DNA of 64,000 nucleotides from Dendrobium chrysotoxum (lineage: Eukaryota; Streptophyta; Magnoliopsida; Asparagales; Orchidaceae). The stretch spans positions 56,405,931 to 56,469,930 of the forward strand of contig CM034303.1 in assembly GCA_019925795.1 (NCBI GenBank), given 5' to 3'. The position numbers and the translations under genes were made by a program. The notes below the pieces were generated by a model. That model worked only from the letters and a program-made list of their open reading frames with translations. It was not told the DNA's origin and did no database searches. Positions 27,101 through 34,497 of the stretch are shown piece after piece (position 1 is the stretch's first letter; each line of letters starts with the position of its first letter).

Positions 27101-27543
27101 ATCGGCCACCACATAGTTTTCTGTGTTTTTATTTTTTCTGTTGGGTGGCATGACGTGGTTTATTGGAAACAGAAGTATATTTGCCTCAGGTTGATCAGTC
27201 CCTGAACAACTTTGTCACAGCATGGAAAAGATCAAACTTTAATTGTATAGCCAACTAAAAGAGAGTTTAGCCAAGTTAATTACCAATAGCGTTCCAAACA
27301 AGATACAGGCAGGACCTAGAGTAAAAATTTGCAGATATAAGCCAACACGAGATACAGCCAAAAAAAATAGCTTAATAACAAAAAAAATTCTAAGAATGAA
27401 AAATAAATGGGTCGACAGCATTGATGTGATGAAATAGAAGGGCGATACATAGTGCATAATGCCGAGTTGGAAATATCCAGCTCAATTCTTCAAAAAAACA
27501 AAATGCTGAAACGCACTCTTCTGTGATAGGGTTTAACCCATTA

Positions 27544-27634
<91 letters not shown>

Positions 27635-28643
27635 TTCTGATCTTAGAAGGAGAATGATTATTCCCCTCAAAATCATACCTTTGCTTTTATTGCTTCACAT
27701 AATCTTTAAAACTAAAGTTAAACCGTTGAATGGGATCTACTACATAAGAGTTATATATATTAAATTTCATCAATTTCATAATGATTTAATCATTCATCAA
27801 GCAGATAAAAAATTTAAGCATGATTGCACAACTTATAGAAGCCTAACATTACACATATTTCACTAATAAAAAAAGTTCAATACATAAAATATATCATCAA
27901 TAACCCAAATTATTTGAAAGTCTCTACATTATATTCTTCCTCTTTTTTTTTTTTTGAAGAAACTGCAAATAACATTAAACTAAAGAAAAGAGAACAAACA
28001 ACTTAAGTGATAGAAAGTCTATCACATTCTTCACTGACCATCCTAACAAATGATGGAGGAAGATTATTAAAAGAGGAAACATCCCAAAGGAAATCCCCAC
28101 AAATTGCTAAGAAAGCACAATAATCAGCCACCTTATTACAAAAGGCCTATTAATATAATGAAAAATAACAAAATTAAATCCCTAAGAAATAGAACTTTTT
28201 CCATCATATTGTCTTGATCGAACCTCTTCTTCAAAGAGTTATGACAAGATCTCATAATATTTATATTATCTCCTTCAATAATAATGCCTTGTAATGTTAT
28301 ATTCTAATTCTTGCAATACATCTCGAATAGTAAAAACTGCAAGCAATTCCAACTGTACAACATCCCAATGCAATATTTTCCTCCCATACGCAAGTAGAAA
28401 TCTACCTTTATAATCTCGAATAATACATGCAATTCCTGCTTGATTATTACTTAAAAGAGACGCATCAATATTATTTTTTATCCAACCAGGAGGAGGAGGA
28501 TACCAATATGATTGAGTCAGCTATGAAAGTTGTTTAGCATCCCAGAATTCGTTGATTGGATTTAGATATGGCTTTGTAGAAGATGCAATGATATCAGTAG
28601 CAGCTAATGTCGCAGTGGGTACATTATATTCTTCCTTATGTTC

Positions 28644-28683
<40 letters not shown>

Positions 28684-31600
28684 TGGACTTTTCTTATCAT
28701 AGAATGAAAATAATTATTCCTTCCCAAATTATATCTTGGCATTTAACGCTTTAAGTAATCTTTAAAACCAAAATTAAACCATTAAATGTGATTTACAACA
28801 TAAGAATTACATATGGATTAAATTTCATCAATTTCATAATAATTTAATCATTTATCAAGCAAGTGAAAAATATAAGAATAATTGGACAACCTATAGAGGC
28901 TTAATTACTCATATTTCACATACCAAAATTGTTTAATGCATGCAAGATATCATCAATAATTCAAATCACTTGAAAATCTCTACACTAGGAAATCTCAATT
29001 ATATTCATATGCAATCAAAGCCATCGAAAGCTTGATATAGCTTATTGATGATCACATGTTCATAAAAATTGTTGACAACAAATATAATACTAGTTTTGAT
29101 GATGATAATGATGATGATGAGAATGGAAATATTAAATCTTTTAATTGATGGCCATAACATCATAAACTAAATGGAAAAAGAATGATGATTCTCCTAGAAG
29201 GATGATTCTCCTATAAGGAGGAGAAAATTTATACCATATATATATATATATATATTACTTTTTCTCCATCATGAAGACCAATTAAGAGATAGGGACTGGG
29301 ATTACCAGGATGTCAACGAAAAACATATATTTAATGGCACTGATGTAGCAACACCACATCATTAGTGATACATGTAAGTTTATCATATTAAATGATTCAA
29401 AATGTGCACGTTCTACATATTTATCACAACGTTATTAGTATTTATATTTTAAAAAACACAAAATTATAAGATGTTTGTTTTGGAATGTGGGTGTATATTC
29501 ATGCAAACACAAACATTACAAAATGAATATCAAGCTGCTGATCATGATTGTTCAACATTGTAGGGACGGTGCTTTGGAGGTATTGCTATGAAGGATAGGG
29601 CGAGAAAGAAAAAGAAGAAGAAAAACTACATACATTTGTACATAATTGATGGATGAATATCATACACAATAGTACAAAATACTAATTACCACGTCAAATT
29701 CTTTGGGATGAGTAAGCATGTAAACACGAGCATCACCAAGATGAGTTGCAACCTTTGAACATGTTGCAGGGCCATTGAGTAGTATATTTTTCTTGCAAAT
29801 CTCAATGGACACTATAAAATAAACAATAAGATTTGAATAATACTGCCATTGATTAATCCAACAATTTATAATCAATAAAACTAAAATTATCATTCAATTA
29901 GACACTACAAAAAGAATATAAGACCAAGATTACCTTTATCTTTGTCAATGGCTAAAACTTGACCAATTCCATCTACTTCACAAGCATAGCGTATGGCTCT
30001 CAAACCGGAAGCCGCCAAAGCCTACAAATGCATAGCGCACAGAACATTATGAATTAAATTAGGAGCCTGACAAAATCAATATTGGTGACTGTGATTCTTA
30101 GAGGATTCCTACGCAAGAATCCACTTCTAAAGTTGGTCCACTGAATACAATTAGTAGCTCCAGAAAAAAAGGTTCAATTACATTCAGTGTTATAAGATGG
30201 CTAACAAATCATTTGCACCTCAAGAACAATTGGTGCTCTAAGCTCTCCCTGGCACTTCTCCAAATTGGTTACCTGCATTTCTTTAAATAGTTTTTAAGAT
30301 GGTATGAGCCGTTATATTGGTGGCTTTGTATTTATTTATATCTCCAGTGACTTTTCCAGTTGTGAATGATAAAGAAAAGCTTGCGTACCATCTTGCACTT
30401 CATTTTGGAATTTATTCTTCAGGTTAAACTTTGCAGCATACTCCTCCTTGTGCCTTGAAATGTAAGTCCTCAAAACTGCAATAGACATATCCCTGTTGTT
30501 CACCTGGTTACATAAGCAAGAAATTTACGCCAAAGAACAATCACGCCCATTCAAGCTCATTTCAGTAGTTTCTATTACCAAAAAGGGTAAGAAAGAATTC
30601 ACATGTATATCATCATCATTTGACTAATTCCAACTATTTCATGTCAACTTAAAGGAAATATTTTTTGCAAAACCTGTAGAAATTAAAAAAAGAAAAAAGA
30701 AAATCTACTTGGATCTGGCATGTTTTCCTCGCCACCTAAGAAGAGGTGGTGGGCTGGAGCCACTCGTTTTATATTATGATCAACAGTGAGTCAAAGAGGG
30801 CATGAAACCAAGAAATGAGTAGAGAGAGAGAGAGAATGAAAAGCAGTTGGACAGAGGGCTCAGCAGCTTTCAGAAAGAACAAGCAAGAGACAGAATTAAA
30901 GAGAGGGCCGCTGGAGGCTTGCGCTAGAGGTAGACAGTGACTAAGAAGGATTACTTCTTGGAAATTGCATGAATCAAGCTTCATCAAGGTGGTCACTAGC
31001 TGGAGCTTAGAAGAGAAAAAAGAAGTTCATTTTGTTCTTATTGTTTAGCAACATCTCTATGTAACCCTAATTTATTTTCCTGGCTGAAGTCATGTCACAG
31101 AAGAGTCAGGGCACTTAATAAAGTAAAAAAATAAAGAATTGTGATACAATAGTCCTCTTTTGAGAGCAGGACCTTCTCTCCTAAACTCTAGACGGCGCTA
31201 GAATCCCTCGCAAAAATAGTGGACAGCCAGAACACTCACAAAATCTGCATGAAGAAAAATAATACCACCAAAAGGCCTAATATAACTCTCCCTATTCCCC
31301 CCCCCCCCCCCCAAAAAAAACCTGAATTTACTCTTCCATATTTTTCCCCCACCTTCTCCTTTGATAAGTGATACACTCCTTTAATTATTCTCCCTTTCCA
31401 ACCCCCTCCTTTAATTATCCTCCATTCCCAACCCCCTCCTTTAATTTTCCACCGTTTCCAACCAGGCAGCTACCCCCCACACCTGGGCCCACATCCTTGA
31501 CAGTCAGTCCATCAATACTCCCCAGCAAAAGTGTCACATTATCCTCAAGGTGGAATGAAGGGAACTGCTGCTAAATGATCTAGGAGGACTGCCACGTGGC

Positions 31601-32820
31601 TTCGTACTATGGTAGGTTCTTCCACCTAACCAACACTACTTTGCATCCTGTTACTCCCTGGTGCACTCCTTCAACCTCCAATTACTCTAACAACACCTCC
31701 ACGTCGTCCGTCAAGGTCGGGGGAAGTGCAAAAAAAGGAATGTTCTCTCCTACTTAAACCGCACTCAAAATATTTGCACATCAAACTTGCACACACAACT
31801 TCTATCGATATAACTTTTAGACTACACATTTTTCCTTTCTAATCTGTTGACACTAATTTCATCATCTCATTTTATGAGTTCATTTTCTATTATTCATTGC
31901 ACATGTCTAAACCACCTTAAGTCTCATTTGGTTGCATAGATTTCTTAACAAAAAATAATTTCTGAAAATGATGAATTTATCAAATTGTATCATTTGGTTG
32001 ATTGCAATTAGAAATCAAGATATAAGTTTTAAACTCTGCAAACACCTTCAAAATCTATCAACAGAAATATTTTAATTGTCATATGCAAAATGTCTGTAAG
32101 CTAAAATATTAATTTTTAGCATGTTTTCCATCTACAAGAAACCAAATGATTTTTATGTCCATTTTTTAATATCTTATTTTCAATGGATGCAACGTCATCA
32201 TCTCTCTAATATAGTGATACCTCAATCTATGTAAGTATCATTAGTGATTGAATATTTGAATCTGTGATTTTTTAAATCCTGTAAATCAGAATCACATATT
32301 GTGAAGAAGAGGAGTTTGTGAGACGCAGCACACATTTAGTAAATACGTCAAATGCCCGGATATTAGTAAATCCGTTTACGGTGAAATAGAGTAAAAATGA
32401 GATTTAGCGGTAGGATTAAGAAAGGTCTTTCTATTATTTGGGAGGAATTAGCTTAAATCCTAAGTAAAACCTGCTACAAAACAGTCCCTTCTGGATAAAG
32501 AAGAAAAAAAAAGCCACTGAATAATCATCACATAAGAGAATAGAAGGACAAACTTACGAGGAATGCATCACCTGAGCCTTGTTGTAGAAGACGCTATTAT
32601 TGGAAGGTATGAGAATCTCTGCTTCCCCTTCTCTGATGACTGTGTAATCTCCAGCAGCGGCGCGGCTCATGCTGACCATCGTAGAAGTTTGACCTAGCTT
32701 CTTCGCGCCAGATCCGGGAGCCGAAGACATCGAGAACGTGAAGGGTAGATTCGACTTCCATTGTCCCCATCGTAGAGCTTTAATGAACACTCGCATCAGA
32801 ATGGCGCCTATATTCACCAC
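7031..32820 (-). CDS. TRM1: TRM1: tRNA (guanine-26-N2)-dimethyltransferase
   Basis: Thirteen exons join in frame into 584 codons plus stop: 32820-32572, 30503-30389, 30280-30219, 30021-29934, 29811-29690, 22589-22450, 22363-22291, 22212-22124, 21988-21883, 14892-14680, 14466-14272, 14169-14092, 7255-7031. All introns are GT-AG. The family methylates G26 of tRNAs using S-adenosylmethionine. Visible are 'DYTVIREGEAEIL', SAM-binding 'ALAASGLRAIRYA', catalytic 'DLDPYG', the zinc pairs 'CVAC' and 'CSDCG', 'GGPIWSSPIHD', 'IIWDIMRCW', and the plant C-terminal block 'KKAARFLLNPEKSWGP'. Length matches plant TRM1. Exon 3 uses the upstream acceptor (30281/30280), the only one that keeps frame. An Arg-containing N-terminus ahead of a second Met could be a mitochondrial presequence (inference). 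Introns 5, 9 and 12 are about 7 kb each and full of transposons, but no coding exon is broken. Confidence 0.94.
7256..8690. other. TRM1 intron 12, 3' part: possible hAT-like end and degenerate motif cluster
   Basis: Just before the last TRM1 exon (in gene sense) lies 'agggttgtcaac' at 7491, followed to about 7640 by sequence that reappears inverted at about 13880-13990. From 7882 to 8075 a 'cgctcacgtagca'-like motif occurs four times at 50-65 base spacing, in a locally GC-rich block. No gene is seen here. Confidence 0.5.
8690..9170. repeat. Degenerate ~85-bp satellite, left block
   Basis: Loose repetitions of a unit containing 'gcaagcaat..aa', 'cctacaagccactgta', 'gactc' and 'caatgcacacaa'. 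The sequence continues past the LINE at 11212-12290, where the period is clearer, so the LINE has split one array. No gene is present. Confidence 0.6.
9171..11198 (-). mobile_element. RTE-type non-LTR retrotransposon, 5'-truncated, with target duplication
   Basis: The element runs on the minus strand. Its 3' end is a short (GTT)n tail (CAA repeats at 9171-9183 on +), preceded by the conserved plant RTE 3' segment at about 9185-9230. Both sides carry the 13-base duplication 'cgatgatgaacaa' (9158-9170 and 11199-11211), which fixes the ends. About 2.0 kb remain. The endonuclease domain is missing, while a 'SWWWNPNVQQK' linker segment and the reverse transcriptase are present. The reverse transcriptase frame is broken near 10446-10557 and again upstream, so the copy is dead. 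Confidence 0.9.
9201..10445 (-). pseudogene. RTE reverse transcriptase (C-terminal two-thirds)
   Basis: The frame shows non-LTR reverse transcriptase motifs in order: 'NQFGFMPGRST', 'DLEKAYDKVPRE', 'GLHQGSALSPYLF', the catalytic 'FADDILL', and the thumb region with 'RYLGS'. A C-terminal segment 'MLKWMSGFTLRDE...IREKVGV' is typical of plant RTE proteins. Further pieces continue at 10558-10770 and 10996-11235 in shifted frames. The start lacks the upstream RT1-2 motifs and the endonuclease, so no working enzyme is encoded. It lies in antisense to nothing; TRM1 is transcribed on the same strand. Confidence 0.88.
11212..12290. repeat. Degenerate ~85-bp satellite, right block
   Basis: The period is clearest at the right end, where units start near 11917, 12003, 12083 and 12169 (spacings 86, 80, 86). 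Each carries a variant of 'aacaaatgcaaattcctac', 'gagccactataagagacc' and a 'gagcaa' near its end. Earlier units back to 11212 are more decayed. The short frames in this stretch are by-products of the repeat. Confidence 0.65.
12291..12731. repeat. Spacer with a ~126-bp tandem duplication
   Basis: The phrase 'gatgatgg(c/t)cgtgttgaa' occurs at about 12599 and 12725, each preceded by 'ccccata' and followed by 'catagatctcaacc', giving a duplicated unit of about 126 bases. The left part (12291-12480) has no recognised homology. The second unit leads directly into the 1-kb repeat copy B. Confidence 0.6.
12732..13780. repeat. Dispersed ~1-kb repeat, copy B
   Basis: Colinear with 1-1040 over its length, from 'gatctcaac' through 'ccgacaaggatccttct' and 'gtcgactacctcctct' to 'gaattttcgga'. 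The two copies are in the same orientation and clearly diverged, with indels. No coding capacity is seen, so an LTR or leader of an unrecognised element is the best guess. It lies in TRM1 intron 12. Confidence 0.72.
13811..13854. repeat. (TA)n microsatellite
   Basis: About 22 TA units in TRM1 intron 12, just right of repeat copy B. Confidence 0.95.
14893..16339. other. TRM1 intron 9, right part, no gene
   Basis: Holds a (TA)n tract at 15091-15147, a poly-T stretch near 15761 and about 250 bases of higher GC at 15720-15980. Several short reading frames exist in all directions, but none shows a domain. Nothing identifiable apart from the microsatellite. Confidence 0.55.
15091..15147. repeat. 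(TA)n microsatellite
   Basis: About 28 TA units in TRM1 intron 9. Confidence 0.95.
16340..16800 (+). pseudogene. Decayed Copia reverse transcriptase fragment
   Basis: The + frame from 16371 reads 'VYMKQSLGHIVQ' and 'KICKLK', followed by a decayed stretch and then 'DHSIFIRHSS'. The position of the catalytic YVDD motif is occupied by 'CVGDF'. This is the Copia reverse transcriptase order, and the next segment ('SKGVSLQK') matches the usual downstream block. Stops and frame changes follow. It is older than the neighbouring Copia element at 17857 and unrelated to its insertion. Confidence 0.72.
16801..17856. other. TRM1 intron 9 between two Copia remnants
   Basis: AT-rich sequence to about 17290, then a G/T-rich block (17300-17730) that yields long but composition-driven reading frames. 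No gene was recognised. The change at 17857 from unrelated DNA to LTR sequence marks a deletion or rearrangement breakpoint of the Copia element. Confidence 0.55.
17857..17915 (+). repeat. 5' LTR remnant of the Copia element
   Basis: Matches the terminal part of 21448-21649, including 'cctctcaatgctgtctt' and 'catgggctccgctcaagaac', with a few substitutions. It ends in CA directly before the primer-binding site. Confidence 0.85.
17945..21431 (+). pseudogene. Copia gag-pol polyprotein, internally deleted and frameshifted
   Basis: Domains in order are a C-terminal gag scrap ('YSLLCSEEIN'), zinc knuckle 'CQICGKNGHSVLNC', protease 'LDSGASSHLT', GAG-pre-integrase 'LWHARLGHLN', an integrase core with 'YDVWGPSP' and 'LRSDGGGEF', reverse transcriptase with 'KWTFKTKLHPDG', 'QLDVSNVFLHGEL' and 'YVDDILITG', and RNase H from about 20950 ('YTDADWASDFADRKS', 'NPIFHARTKHIEIDYHF'). 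The frame is open from 17866 to 20670. A frameshift near 20585, after 'IKQLG', separates it from the RNase H part, whose frame ends at 21431. The N-terminal gag is missing, so the element is not autonomous. The closest relative in this window is the Copia at 51530-56307. Confidence 0.92.
21448..21649 (+). repeat. 3' LTR of the Copia element
   Basis: A 202-base terminal repeat starting TGTTAG and ending TCTCA, directly after the polypurine tract. It contains a TATA-like 'ctatatatag' at about 21535. Confidence 0.85.
22590..23486. other. TRM1 intron 5, left end, no gene
   Basis: AT-rich intron sequence between TRM1 exon 6 and the solo LTR. A 65-codon + frame at 23224 has no recognisable domain. 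Confidence 0.55.
23627..23803 (-). CDS. Small ORF inside Ty3 LTR, copy B (intact, 58 aa)
   Basis: The intact frame starts 'MADPEVDHSFAYNSQGQ' and ends with TAG after a short Ser-Gly tail. It aligns codon for codon, without gaps, with 57885-58061 in the other LTR of this family. About 30 of 58 residues are identical, including MAD, DH, F, YN, QGQ, DIL, FFD and N. At least 16 of the identical residues are encoded by different codons, and the stop is in the same place. The protein is acidic and has no membrane segment or known domain that I recognise. In a complete element it would lie in the transcript leader upstream of gag. Its function is unknown; protein-level constraint is inferred from the pattern of silent changes. 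Confidence 0.6.
   Translation of the reverse strand: MADPEVDHSFAYNSQGQFDILQSPFFDPNWEIEDTVDDYVDRILFNLTEIIDKQQSSG
24001..24560. repeat. ~280-bp tandem duplication within the solo LTR
   Basis: Two adjacent units (about 24001-24285 and 24290-24560) share 'ctttaattgagga', 'caatttgaaattgattt', 'aactttcctaaaata' and 'aaaaggaaagtag'. They are clearly diverged, so the duplication is old. The left parts are GA-rich. Confidence 0.7.
25165..27546. other. TRM1 intron 5, middle, no gene
   Basis: About 2.4 kb of AT-rich intron DNA. No domain, LTR or hairpin was recognised. Short + frames at 25789 and 27243 look accidental. Confidence 0.5.
27547..27631. repeat. (TA)n-(GA)n compound microsatellite
   Basis: About 20 TA units followed by about 20 GA units, adjacent to the first copy of the 300-base direct repeat. 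Confidence 0.95.
27632..27924. repeat. ~300-bp direct repeat, copy 1
   Basis: Homologous to 28677-28990. Both carry 'ataatctttaaaac' or 'gtaatctttaaaac', 'taaatttcatcaatttcata' and 'atatcatcaataa', and each is preceded by a (TA)n tract. The LINE fragment sits between the two copies. Confidence 0.75.
27942..28619 (-). mobile_element. L1-type LINE 3' fragment with RNase H, target duplication
   Basis: On the minus strand the fragment ends in poly(A) (T run at 27943-27955 on +). It is flanked by the 17-base duplication 'tacattatattcttcct' (27925-27941 and 28620-28636). The coding remnant at about 28500-28310 reads 'PPGWIKNNIDASL', 'NNQAGIACIIRDYKGRFLLA', then 'HWDVVQLELLAV'. This is the plant RNase H-like domain found at the C-terminus of some L1 elements. 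Stops and frameshifts follow, and everything upstream is missing, as expected from 5' truncation. Confidence 0.85.
28677..28990. repeat. ~300-bp direct repeat, copy 2
   Basis: Second copy of 27632-27924, preceded by its own (TA)n tract at about 28648-28676. Divergence is substantial, so the duplication is old. It may be a non-autonomous element present twice. Confidence 0.7.
28991..29689. other. TRM1 intron 5, right end, no gene
   Basis: AT-rich, with a short 'gatgat' run near 29098-29122 and a (TA)n tract at about 29238-29255. No coding region or element was recognised. Confidence 0.55.
30504..31917. other. TRM1 intron 1, left part, no gene
   Basis: Contains a 17-base C run followed by A's at 31296-31320 and a three-unit minisatellite at 31376-31463. 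No coding region is supported. A 75-codon minus frame at 30769-30996 shows no domain. Confidence 0.55.
31376..31463. repeat. 30-bp minisatellite, three units
   Basis: Units of 30 bases start at 31376, 31406 and 31436, each opening 'ctcctttaatt' and carrying 'ttcccaacccc' or a close variant. The third unit is slightly shorter and more diverged. Confidence 0.9.
31918..32160. mobile_element. Possible MITE in TRM1 intron 1
   Basis: The left end 'gtctcatttggttgcatag' and the right end, which reads 'catttggtttcttgtagat' on the opposite strand, form imperfect inverted termini about 240 bases apart. The interior is AT-rich and non-coding. The target duplication was not resolved. Confidence 0.45.
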
Positions 32821-34423
32821 AGACTCGCTCTGCTCTTTCCCTGGCAGACCCTAAAAATCCTCGCACCGGCCTCTAGTGATGGAAAAATTTACGCAGTGTT
32901 TACACTTTACATGCATATCACAATTTTATACATATATTTTTATACATACATATACATATAAAAAATATAGATTTTTATATGTATTTATATACTTTTTTTT
33001 AGGTGTATGAACAGTTTAATTATAATTTTCTGTATTTTAGTGAATAGGATATGATTCAAATATAGAAATTTTTATTGGAGAGCTCTGCCACTAACTCTAA
33101 AGCTCTGATATGAAAATATGCATTTTATTTTAATTAAGGGGATGTTTGGTTTCGCGCATCGAGCGTGCATTGAGGAAATATCTATATTTTAAATATTTTT
33201 GCATTTGGTGCGACGCAAAGTAAAGCTACAACATGAAAGTAAAGTATTATGAACTTGCTCGACTGCATATTTTACGATGTATTCGAAACCCGTTCAAATT
33301 GAGCGAATTCCAAATACACCGCAACTCTCTCGTGCAAAAAAGAGTGAAATTCCAGCTTTATGGCATCTGCAAGCCTTCACTCTCGTGTTCTGCCCCCACG
33401 AAGTTCCCACGAGCTTCATAGTTTGCTTCCTTTTACCTAGTAATCTTCCCTATCGTTGGTTATTTCAATAATATAACTTCTTTTCTGATAGTCTTGGGCT
33501 TTTGTCTGGGGTTTGATTTTCCCCTTCTCCATTTTTTCATTATTGTTGAGGTAGATTTTTGAACAAGTAGCTAAAAAGCTCCTTCGCCTTCATCGACAAC
33601 GTTCACTCCCTTTCGGATAGGAAGTCACAGCGGTTCGCGACATTATTCCTGCTGGATCAAAGGTAACCATCCTTCTCCCCCCCTTAGCAAGCTTTTTAGC
33701 CAAATCCCGTAAATCTGACGAACTATAGGGGAATTTATGGCAAAAAGAGGATTTAATTTTTCGTGAGATTTAAGATGCTCATTTTTTTTTTTATTATTTG
33801 GTTGGATTTACCTCAAATCTTCCTCAAATCCTGCTACCAAACTACCTCTTAGGTTGATACGTTTAGATTAGCTATTTCTGCATGACTATATATATATATT
33901 TCAAATTTATAATAAATTTTATTTTTTGTATATTTGTCTTCAAATTAATATTTTTTGCAATTTTATAACAAACTATTTTTTTTTCTTTATATTTGTTTTC
34001 AAATTCATATAATCTTTTTCAATTTTATTGTAATTTTTTTTAAATACATTATTTTTATTTTATACTACATATACCTCACTAAACAACAGAAATAGTTCAC
34101 ATACATTTACTTTGTAGACGACCAAATAATAATATAAATAGTTTATAACTTTGAGGTATTATTGTAAAACGCTCTAAATTTCTTTGATAAAAATAAGTAG
34201 GGGATTTACATATATATATATATATATATATTACTTAAAATTATTATTTTTTAATATTTAACATTTAAATTTCACTAATTATATAATATAACAATATAAC
34301 ATTCTCTTAACTTACATTAATTTCATTAATGAAATCATCAGCAAATAAGAAATCGCAATGGGTCGCAACATGATCTTAATTAAATTTTAAACTAATTTAT
34401 CTTTGCAAAAAGGTGGGCGGGGT
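32821..34423. other. Upstream region of TRM1 with a possible TIR element
   Basis: No gene is seen. From 33139 ('ggggatgtttggttt') to about 33850 ('ccaaactacctc') there are imperfect inverted ends of about 15 bases around roughly 700 bases, so a non-autonomous DNA transposon is possible. A (TA)n tract lies at 34208-34231. TRM1 transcription should begin in the right-hand flank of 32820, but I see no clear TATA box. Confidence 0.4.
34407..34411 (-). terminator. RNA polymerase III terminator of tRNA-Ile
   Basis: A run of five T's on the minus strand begins 13 bases past the tRNA 3' end, which is normal for Pol III termination. Confidence 0.7.
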
Positions 34424-34497
34424 TGGCCCATGCAGGTCTCGAACCTGCGACCTTCGCGTTATTAGCACGACGCTCTAACCAACTGAGCTAATAGGCC
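34424..34497 (-). tRNA. tRNA-Ile(AAT)
   Basis: On the minus strand 74 bases fold as a standard cloverleaf without intron. The acceptor stem GGCCTAT pairs with ATGGGCC, with discriminator A and one G-T pair. The D arm is GCTC/GAGC, the anticodon stem TCGTG/CGCGA encloses loop CTAATAA, giving anticodon AAT (isoleucine, codon ATT), and the T arm is GCAGG/CCTGC around TTCGAGA. Internal promoter boxes A ('tagctcagttgg') and B ('ggttcgagacc') are intact. It decodes Ile in cytosolic translation and is probably functional. Confidence 0.95.
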
